Under the pieces are notes generated by a model, which saw only the letters and a list, made by a program, of their open reading frames with translations, had not been told where the DNA came from and did no database searches. 10,673 bases of DNA from Lachnospiraceae bacterium UBA7026. Lineage in GTDB: Bacteria > Bacillota > Clostridia > Lachnospirales > Lachnospiraceae. Shown here piece by piece: positions 5,574 to 10,673 of the stretch. The stretch lies in the NCBI GenBank assembly GCA_002494165.1, contig DLBH01000047.1:27388-38060 (forward strand). The letters are read 5' to 3'. Both the position numbers and the translations under genes were made by a program. Positions within the stretch are counted from its first letter, which is position 1, and every line of letters starts with the position of its first letter.

Positions 5574-5758
5574 GATGGCTAAGCCTGGCATAAGGGCCGG
5601 ATTTGGACCTGATGGCTAAGCCTGGCTTAAGAGCCGGACTTGAATTTGATAGTTGAGCCTGGCTTAAGAGCCGGACTTGAATTTGATAGTTGAGCCTGGC
5701 TTAAGGGCTGGACATGAATTTGATGTCTGGACCTGGTCTAAGGGCCGGATTTAATTCT
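5574..5758. repeat. 37-bp tandem repeat, five units, each encoding a TAAG-loop hairpin
   Basis: Five units start at 5574, 5611, 5648, 5685 and 5722 with an exact 37-base period, beginning three bases after the pgeF stop. Each contains a six-pair stem with an invariant TAAG loop: 5585-5600, 5622-5637, 5659-5674, 5696-5711 and 5733-5748. Stems read CTGGCA/GGCCGG, CTGGCT/AGCCGG (twice), CTGGCT/GGCTGG and CTGGTC/GGCCGG. The two loop-proximal pairs vary (T-A, T-G, C-G; C-G, T-G), yet all pair except one A-G mismatch in unit 1. The array fills the pgeF-MATE gap up to about 20 bases before the MATE ribosome site. There is no T-run, so these are not terminators. Confidence 0.88.
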
Positions 5759-5793
5759 GAATTACAAAAGATACAAAGAGGAGATACCGTCCT

Positions 5794-7161
5794 ATGGAAA
5801 CCAATATGACCCGGGGAAGGCCTATGGGGATCATTCTCAGATTCACCCTGCCCATCCTGCTGGGAAATGTTTTTCAAACTTTATATAATATGGTGGATAC
5901 CATCATCGTCGGCCGCTTTGTGGGACAGAATGCCCTGGCGGGAGTCGGGTCTACCGGAACCATCATGTTCCTGGTCCTGGGCTTTTCCAATGGCATGACC
6001 ACCGGTTTTTCCGTCCTGACCAGCCACAAATACGGGGCCGGCAATATGGAGGAGACCAAAAGGTCTGTGGCCAATGGTATCCTGCTCAGCATCATGGTTG
6101 CCCTGGTCATGACGACGGTCAGCATGTCCTTCATGGACAAGCTGCTCCATCTCATGAACACACCGGATGACATATACAGGGATGCCTACAATTACATTAT
6201 CATCATCTGCGCCGGCATCACCCCCACCATATTTTATAATCTCTTTTCCTCTTTTTTAAGAGCCGTAGGAAACAGCAGAACACCCTTGTATTTTCTCATA
6301 TTTTCTTCCGTCCTCAATGTATTTCTGGACCTCTTTTTCATCGTTGGACTGGGTCTGGAGACCCGGGGAGCGGCCCTGGCAACCATTCTGTCTCAGGGGA
6401 TCGCAGCCCTGGGCAGTCTGACTTATATCCTCCTGCGGGTCGAGGTGCTGACCCCCCGCCGCAGTCACTGGCGGCTTAACAAAGAGGATTCCAGATTCCA
6501 GCTGCTGGTAGGCCTGCCCATGGCCCTCCAGTACGGCATCACGGCCTCCGGCACCGTCATCATGCAGAGTGCCATCAATGTCTTCGGATCGGCAGCCGTA
6601 GCTTCCTATACGGCGGCCAACAAGGTCCAGAGTATCCTCATGCAGGGTCTGCTCTCCGTGGGCCTGACCATGGCTGCCTACAGCGGCCAGAATTTTGGAG
6701 CCGGCGACATCGGCCGGATTAAGCAGGGGACCAGGGACGCCATGAAGTATGTCCTGGTCTATTCCATGCTGGCTTCGGCCTTCGCCATATTCGGCCTCCA
6801 GCATTTCCTGCCCCTCTTTTTCTCAGGAGATGTGGACATGGCCACGGTCATCGCCTATGCCAGACCCTATATCTATGAATGTGCGTCCTGCTATATCCCC
6901 CTGGGCATGATCTTCGTCTACCGCAATACCATGCAGGGCTGCGGTTACGGTTTCGAAGCCATGAGCCTGGGCTTTGTGGAGCTGGCCGCCAGGTCAGCGG
7001 TCTCTTTCCTGGCCATCCACCTTTATCTTTATCCCCTGGCCACAGGGGCCGATGCCAGCGCCTGGCTGTCCACAGGGATCTTTGCCTATATCATGTACCG
7101 TTATGTCCTGGTAAAGATTGAGAGGAAAAGGCAGGAAGAACAGGAGGAAGAGGAGGAATAA
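5794..7161 (+). CDS. MATE-family multidrug/toxin efflux transporter
   Basis: The 455-residue protein is a MATE antiporter that expels organic substrates using a sodium or proton gradient. The N-terminal signature GRPMGIILRFTLPILLGNVFQTLYNMVDTIIVG is typical (cited here only as residues 8-41). GRFVGQNALAGVGSTG follows, then FSNGMTTGFSVLTSHKYGAG (about 70-89), and a matching second half from about residue 230 (LLVGLPMALQYGITASG). The hydrophobic pattern fits twelve membrane helices, and length is normal for the family. The tail after the last helix is very charged, ending in EEQEEEEE. AGAGGAG (5777-5783) lies ten bases before the ATG at 5794. Substrate cannot be read from sequence. It follows the 37-bp hairpin array and ends before a clear terminator; pgeF read-through into it would have to cross the array. 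Confidence 0.92.
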   Translation: METNMTRGRPMGIILRFTLPILLGNVFQTLYNMVDTIIVGRFVGQNALAGVGSTGTIMFLVLGFSNGMTTGFSVLTSHKYGAGNMEETKRSVANGILLSIMVALVMTTVSMSFMDKLLHLMNTPDDIYRDAYNYIIIICAGITPTIFYNLFSSFLRAVGNSRTPLYFLIFSSVLNVFLDLFFIVGLGLETRGAALATILSQGIAALGSLTYILLRVEVLTPRRSHWRLNKEDSRFQLLVGLPMALQYGITASGTVIMQSAINVFGSAAVASYTAANKVQSILMQGLLSVGLTMAAYSGQNFGAGDIGRIKQGTRDAMKYVLVYSMLASAFAIFGLQHFLPLFFSGDVDMATVIAYARPYIYECASCYIPLGMIFVYRNTMQGCGYGFEAMSLGFVELAARSAVSFLAIHLYLYPLATGADASAWLSTGIFAYIMYRYVLVKIERKRQEEQEEEEE

Positions 7162-7172
7162 GAAGCCGGACC

Positions 7173-7214
7173 TCAGAGGATAAGTTTCAGGGGATATGTT
7201 TCAGAGAATAAGAA
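7173..7214. repeat. 14-bp tandem repeat, three units, after the MATE gene
   Basis: Units TCAGAGGATAAGTT (7173-7186), TCAGGGGATATGTT (7187-7200) and TCAGAGAATAAGAA (7201-7214) lie between the MATE stop codon and its terminator, so they would be transcribed as 3' untranslated RNA. Confidence 0.65.
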
Positions 7215-7237
7215 TAGATAAATTTGGATATAATCTG

Positions 7238-7276
7238 CCGGTCTGTCCCCTTTTATGTGGGGCGGGTCGGTTTTTT
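7238..7276 (+). terminator. Rho-independent terminator of the MATE gene
   Basis: A 12-pair stem (7238-7250 with one bulged T at 7246, against 7259-7270) contains several G-T wobbles, has an eight-base loop and is followed by six T (7271-7276). Confidence 0.88.
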
Positions 7277-7311
7277 CATTGATATTTTATGGGAAAAAAC
7301 TGGGAAATGTA

Positions 7312-7340
7312 TTGTGACTGGGGATATTTCGTGGTAGATT
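7312..7340 (+). promoter_or_regulatory. Possible promoter of the LacI-family gene
   Basis: TTGTGA (7312-7317), a 17-base spacer and TAGATT (7335-7340), with TG at 7332-7333 as an extended -10. The predicted start near 7347 gives a leader of about 110 bases containing the palindrome at 7374-7391. Confidence 0.4.
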
Positions 7341-7373
7341 TAAAAAGGGACTGGTTGGAAGATAGAGGATACA

Positions 7374-7391
7374 GCTGGTTTGAAAACCAGC
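7374..7391 (+). promoter_or_regulatory. 18-bp palindrome in the LacI-gene leader
   Basis: GCTGGTTT and AAACCAGC flank a central GA, a perfect inverted repeat between the predicted promoter and the ribosome site. It could be an autoregulatory operator for a dimeric LacI-type protein. In RNA it could form a seven-pair hairpin with a TGAA loop. Its half-site order differs from the element at 8876-8891, so a shared regulator is not shown. Confidence 0.45.
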
Positions 7392-7459
7392 GGAAGACAA
7401 GTCCATAGATGGAGAAGAAGTAAAAGAATAATAAGACTGTACAGCGGGAGGTGCCCTGG

Positions 7460-8437
7460 ATGGTTACCATCAAGGATGTAGCAAAAGAAGCGGGTCTGGC
7501 TGTAGGTACCGTTTCGAGAGTAATGAATAACAGGGGATATATCAGCGACTCGGCCAGAAAAAAAGTGGAGGAGGCCATGAGAAAGCTGAACTACCATCCC
7601 AATGAGATGGCCAGATCCCTGCAGAAGAAATATACCAACACCATCGGTGTCATTGTGCCGATTATAGACCACCCTTATTTTGCCAAGCTGGTCAGCTGCC
7701 TGGTCCAGGAAGCCTACCGCCAGGATAAGAAGATCCAGCTTTTGAGCAGCGGAGGGCTGGAGACCAAGGAGGCAGAATTCATAGAGCTTTGCCACAGGAA
7801 CCTTGTTTCTGGTATCATTCTCTGTAATGGCAGTATTGATGTGGCCAGTTTTGATAACCTGCAGATACCGGTAGTGACCATAGAGAGAAAGAAGGAAGGG
7901 GACAGTCCTTCCATCGAATGTGACAACTGGCAGGGCGGGGTCCTGGCCGTGGAGCACCTGGTGGAGAGAGGCTGCAAAAACCTGCTCCATGTCAGCGGCC
8001 ATACGGAAAAGAATATGCCGGCGGACGTGAGAGGGAATGCCTTCCTGGAGACCTGTGCCAGAAAGAAGGTCCAGGGCAAGGTGGTCAGCAAACAGCTTAA
8101 GCGCTATGAGCTGCCGGATTCCGACCAGTTTATCAGCAGTATGCTGGACCAGTTCCCGGACACGGACGGAATCTTCGTCAGCAATGATATCATCGCTGTC
8201 ATGGTTCTGGAGATCTGTAAGAGAAGAGGTCTCCGGGTCCCGGAAGATATCAAGATTGTGGGTTTTGACGATCTCAATATCACCCGCTGGACCTATCCCC
8301 AGATTACAACCATCCGCCAGCCCATGGAAGAGATGGCCAGGGCGGCTTTGGACCTGCTGGAGAAAAGCCAGAAAAAGAAGCCGGTAGCCAGCCGGACAGT
8401 CCTGCCGGTCAGCCTGGTGGTAAGGGGTACAAGCTGA
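7460..8437 (+). CDS. LacI/GalR-family transcriptional regulator
   Basis: The 325-residue repressor-type protein has an N-terminal LacI helix-turn-helix (VTIKDVAKEAGLAVGTVSRV, residues 2-21) and a hinge-helix region near NEMARSLQKK. A periplasmic-binding-protein-like sugar domain follows, with TNTIGVIVPIIDHPYFAKL, SNDIIAVMVLE, KIVGFDDLNITRW and TTIRQP. Length is normal. The start is placed at ATG 7460 because GGGAGG (7446-7451) is correctly spaced to it; a GTG at 7451 overlaps that site and would add three residues before the conserved beginning. The position upstream of fructokinase and an amylosucrase-type enzyme suggests control of sucrose or fructose use, but the ligand cannot be read from sequence. 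A strong terminator separates it from the downstream genes, so they are separate transcripts. Confidence 0.92.
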   Translation: MVTIKDVAKEAGLAVGTVSRVMNNRGYISDSARKKVEEAMRKLNYHPNEMARSLQKKYTNTIGVIVPIIDHPYFAKLVSCLVQEAYRQDKKIQLLSSGGLETKEAEFIELCHRNLVSGIILCNGSIDVASFDNLQIPVVTIERKKEGDSPSIECDNWQGGVLAVEHLVERGCKNLLHVSGHTEKNMPADVRGNAFLETCARKKVQGKVVSKQLKRYELPDSDQFISSMLDQFPDTDGIFVSNDIIAVMVLEICKRRGLRVPEDIKIVGFDDLNITRWTYPQITTIRQPMEEMARAALDLLEKSQKKKPVASRTVLPVSLVVRGTS

Positions 8438-8467
8438 TTATAAATGATGAATATAGTATAAACATGT

Positions 8468-8526
8468 AAGACGACAGTCAGGCCCAGGCCGGATAGATTC
8501 CAAATCTGTGACTGTTGTCTTTTTTT
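8468..8526 (+). terminator. Rho-independent terminator of the LacI-family gene
   Basis: A 13-pair stem (8468-8480 against 8509-8521, one G-T wobble) is followed by T's through 8526. The 28-base loop contains a small AGATT-CCA-AATCT hairpin (8495-8507). Confidence 0.85.
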
Positions 8527-8563
8527 GTTGTGTACAGGGATTGGTCAGGTGGATAATATTATG

Positions 8564-8650
8564 ATGCTTTTGTTAGCATTTTGTAAACAAGTCATCTGTT
8601 GAATAATAACATTAATTTTGTAGCTGAACCAAAAATATAGACAAAATGCT
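8564..8650. other. Inverted repeats in the AT-rich gap before fructokinase
   Basis: AGCATTTTGT (8575-8584) is perfectly inverted as ACAAAATGCT (8641-8650), 56 bases apart. A second, overlapping pair is ATGCT (8564-8568) with AGCAT (8575-8579). No gene is supported between 8438 and 8972; the stretch is strongly A+T rich and appears regulatory. Confidence 0.4.
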
Positions 8651-8756
8651 GGCAAAAATAAACAGGAATATCAGTTATTTTTTGCAAAATATGTCTTGTT
8701 TATGTTTCGTAAAATCTATTTTTTGACAAAAATGATAAAAAATGAACTGAATTTTT

Positions 8757-8792
8757 GCATGTTCATCGATTGACACAAAAAATGGAACATGC
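8757..8792. promoter_or_regulatory. Inner 8-bp inverted repeat flanking the -35 box
   Basis: GCATGTTC (8757-8764) and GAACATGC (8785-8792) are perfect inverted arms separated by 20 bases. The -35 TTGACA lies between them and the right arm directly abuts the -10, including its TG. A bound protein there would block or reposition RNA polymerase. The regulator is not identified. Confidence 0.5.
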
Positions 8793-8798
8793 TAATCT
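8770..8798 (+). promoter_or_regulatory. Upstream promoter for fructokinase-amylosucrase transcript
   Basis: Perfect TTGACA (8770-8775), 17-base spacer, TAATCT (8793-8798) with TG at 8790-8791 as an extended -10. The start near 8805 implies a leader of about 170 bases. Confidence 0.5.
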
Positions 8799-8875
8799 TT
8801 AAATCGAGGATGACTGTTTATTTTAAGAAGATTGTAAGATAGATTTTACCAAAATTTTGCCGGACTTTTACAGAC

Positions 8876-8912
8876 GGAAACAATTGGTTACATATTTTTT
8901 ATAAAATATAGT
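8876..8912 (+). promoter_or_regulatory. Downstream promoter with overlapping LacI-like operator
   Basis: TTGGTT (8884-8889), 17 bases, TATAGT (8907-8912; five of six). The -35 lies inside the imperfect palindrome GGAAACAATTGGTTAC (8876-8891), whose half-sites GGAAACAA and GTAACCAA agree at six of eight positions. A dyad of this size over a -35 box fits LacI-family repression, although the centre is AATT rather than the usual CG. Confidence 0.45.
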
Positions 8913-8972
8913 CATTTTCATCTATAATAAAACTATTATTATAAAAAATATTTATGAAGGGAGATGAAAGTT

Positions 8973-9974
8973 ATGAAAGAGTACGATGTTACCGCCCTGG
9001 GTGAGCTGCTGATCGACTTTACAGAAGACGGAATCAGCGACAAGGGTAATCCTACCTTTGAGGCCAATCCGGGCGGTGCCCCCTGTAATCTTCTTGCCAT
9101 GCTGCAGAAGCTGGGTGACAAGACTGCATTTATCGGCAAGGTTGGCGATGACATGTTCGGCAACATGCTGGAGACCCGCGCAGGCAGTACAGGAATTGAC
9201 CTGAGAGCTCTGGTTAAGGATCCGGTAGTCCACACTACCCTGGCCTTTGTTCACACTCTTGAAGGTGGGGACAGGGAGTTTTCTTTCTACCGTAATCCGG
9301 GAGCAGATATGATGCTTACCGCGGAGGAAGTGGAGGCCAACAGGGACCTGATTGAGAAGGCAACGATCTTCCACTACGGCACCCTGTCCATGACCGATGA
9401 CGTGGTTGAAGCAGCAAGTATCCGCGCTCTTGAGATCGCCAAAGAAGCAGGCTGTATCCTCTCCTTTGACCCCAATCTCCGCCCGCCTCTGTGGTCGAGC
9501 GAAGAGAAAGCCAAGGAAAAGATCTCCTATGGTCTCGGTCTTTGTGATGTGCTCAAGATCTCTGATAATGAGATTGAGTTCATGACCGGAAAGTCAGACC
9601 TGGAGGAAGGAATCTATGATCTGATCCGCCTTTACCACACACCGCTGATTCTCGCCACCTACGGCAAGGACGGAAGCAAGGCTTACTACCTGCCTAAGGA
9701 TAAGAGGGGAGAAGATGCCAGACCGGAAGACTACATCCAGGTATTTGTTCCCGGCTTCATCAACCCTGATACCATCGAGACCACAGGAGCAGGAGATACC
9801 TTCGGCGGATGTTCTCTCCACTATGTATTGAAGTACGGTCTTGATAACTTTGACGAGGATAAGCTGAAAGAGCTCCTCACCTTCGCCAACGGAGCAGCCT
9901 CCATCGTAACCACGAGAAAGGGTGCCCTCTGCGTGATGCCGGAGGAGAAAGAAGTACTTGATTTTATCGGTTAG
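8973..9974 (+). CDS. scrK: Fructokinase, PfkB/ribokinase family
   Basis: The 333-residue cytosolic kinase uses ATP to phosphorylate fructose to fructose 6-phosphate. The order of PfkB features is complete. ALGELLIDF (8-16) forms the first strand, and the sugar-binding signature NPGGAPCNLLAMLQKLG starts at residue 32. FIGKVGDDMFG follows, SFDPNLRPPLW is typical of fructokinases, and the second signature DTIETTGAGDTFGG has the catalytic base Asp275. Length is normal. ATG 8973 is chosen: AGGGAG (8958-8963) is nine bases from it but touches an in-frame ATG at 8964, which would add three residues. The next gene begins ten bases after the stop, and its ribosome site AGGAG overlaps this stop codon, so the two are one operon. 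Specificity for fructose rather than another ketose is inferred from family resemblance and the amylosucrase neighbour. Confidence 0.92.
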   Translation: MKEYDVTALGELLIDFTEDGISDKGNPTFEANPGGAPCNLLAMLQKLGDKTAFIGKVGDDMFGNMLETRAGSTGIDLRALVKDPVVHTTLAFVHTLEGGDREFSFYRNPGADMMLTAEEVEANRDLIEKATIFHYGTLSMTDDVVEAASIRALEIAKEAGCILSFDPNLRPPLWSSEEKAKEKISYGLGLCDVLKISDNEIEFMTGKSDLEEGIYDLIRLYHTPLILATYGKDGSKAYYLPKDKRGEDARPEDYIQVFVPGFINPDTIETTGAGDTFGGCSLHYVLKYGLDNFDEDKLKELLTFANGAASIVTTRKGALCVMPEEKEVLDFIG

Positions 9975-9984
9975 GAGATAATCT

Positions 9985-10673
9985 ATGTTCAAAGACAAAA
10001 AGTGGGATGCGGAATTTAAAAAGAGACTGGCCGTCCACTATGATGAGATGAAATGGCTCTACGGCGAGCTTTATCATGACGATGAACAGGCCTTCGATTA
10101 CTTCTGCACCATGCTTTATGATTATTATTCCCAGAGGAGTCCTGCCCTGAAAAAGTGGGACCAGGGAAGGCAGGATAATCCAGACTGGTACCGGGACAAA
10201 GAGCTCCTTGGCATGCTTATGTATACCAATGCCTTTGCCGGCAACCTGGAAGGGGTCCGCAGCCATATCGACTATCTCAAAGAATGCGGAGTGAATTACC
10301 TTCATCTTATGCCTCTTTTGGAGAGCCCTGAAGGCCGCAATGACGGTGGTTATGCCGTCGCCGATTTCCGCAAGGTCCAGCCGGAGCTGGGCACCATGGA
10401 AGACCTGGCCGACCTGGCCGGGGAATGTCACAAACAGGGGATGAGCGTCTGCCTTGACTTTGTCATGAACCATACCAGTGAGGATCATGAATGGGCAAAA
10501 CGGGCCAGGGCAGGAGAGAAGGAATACCAGGACCGGTTTTTCTTCTACGACGACTGGGAGATTCCCAACAAGTTTGAGGAGACAGTACCCCAGGTCTTTC
10601 CACAGACAGCGCCGGGTAATTTTACCTGGTGTGAGGAGGCAGGCAAGGTAGTCATGACCACCTTCTATCCCTA
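9985..10673 (+). CDS. Amylosucrase-type GH13 enzyme, 3' end outside window
   Basis: The first 229 codons of an open frame run off the right edge. The sequence matches the amylosucrase subfamily (GH13_4) along its length. There is a helical N-terminal region with YYSQRSPALKKWD (47-59) and DNPDWYRD, then the barrel start YLHLMPLLESPEGRNDGGYAV (105-125), whose Asp120 corresponds to the subsite Asp of the Neisseria enzyme. Conserved region I is DFVMNHTSEDHEW (158-170), followed by PQVFPQTAPGNFTW. Amylosucrase uses sucrose to extend alpha-1,4-glucan and releases fructose, without nucleotide sugars. The nucleophile Asp and acid Glu lie beyond the window, so activity cannot be confirmed. Some relatives mainly hydrolyse sucrose. 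No signal peptide is present, so it is cytoplasmic; a sucrose importer is not in the window. AGGAG at 9973-9977 precedes the ATG. Confidence 0.9.
   Translation, partial: MFKDKKWDAEFKKRLAVHYDEMKWLYGELYHDDEQAFDYFCTMLYDYYSQRSPALKKWDQGRQDNPDWYRDKELLGMLMYTNAFAGNLEGVRSHIDYLKECGVNYLHLMPLLESPEGRNDGGYAVADFRKVQPELGTMEDLADLAGECHKQGMSVCLDFVMNHTSEDHEWAKRARAGEKEYQDRFFFYDDWEIPNKFEETVPQVFPQTAPGNFTWCEEAGKVVMTTFYP

Larger units (their letters stand above)
8709..8849. promoter_or_regulatory. Outer 11-bp inverted repeat around the upstream fructokinase promoter
   Basis: GTAAAATCTAT (8709-8719) is perfectly inverted as ATAGATTTTAC (8839-8849); arm centres are 130 bases apart. The pair encloses the promoter at 8770-8798 and the inner inverted repeat, and the two repeats share nearly the same centre (8779 and 8774.5). 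It fits a pair of operator half-elements acting through a DNA loop, but A+T richness raises the chance level. Confidence 0.4.

Noticed and set aside
8438..8972. Hidden small gene or sRNA in the gap before fructokinase
   Set aside because: No frame with a ribosome site was found, and no promoter-terminator pair encloses a separate RNA; the content is explained as a terminator plus promoter elements.

Overview
The window reads as chromosome from a Gram-positive, low-to-mid G+C anaerobe, most likely a Clostridia member of the Lachnospiraceae type. This is inferred from purine-rich Shine-Dalgarno sites, TTG and ATG starts, TATAAT promoters with extended -10 elements, T-tailed hairpin terminators, and protein relatedness. 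No mobile element, CRISPR array, rRNA or tRNA was seen. One gene, on the right edge, is cut by the window.

Layout: a lone EutP/PduV-type GTPase (462-1142); a MntP-type manganese exporter (1360-2019) ending in a terminator that abuts a convergent minus-strand gene for a small proteasome-like Ntn-hydrolase candidate (2148-2762); methylenetetrahydrofolate reductase metF (3460-4320); a PgeF/YfiH-family laccase-domain protein with a repetitive insertion (4461-5570); a MATE efflux protein (5794-7161) with terminator; then a sugar block of a LacI-family regulator (7460-8437), a long AT-rich regulatory gap, a PfkB fructokinase (8973-9974) and, 10 bases later, the first ~229 codons of an amylosucrase-type GH13 enzyme (9985-end).

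The sugar block makes biochemical sense: amylosucrase splits sucrose, building alpha-1,4-glucan and freeing fructose, the fructokinase phosphorylates the fructose, and the adjacent LacI protein is the obvious candidate regulator. The fructokinase promoter region holds nested inverted repeats that could be operators.

The most unusual property is the density of short tandem repeats. Nine separate loci, all of different period (12, 14, 16, 30, 37, 42-43, 42 within a gene, 44 and about 49 bp), fill most gaps between genes and one coding sequence. Two arrays (42-43 bp at 1-172; 37 bp at 5574-5758) encode one small hairpin per unit. In the second the loop is invariant, and in both the stem bases change in pairs that preserve base pairing. 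That suggests the folded RNA or DNA form is maintained. In pgeF the repeat is in frame (14 residues per unit) and adds about 85 residues between two parts of the metal site.
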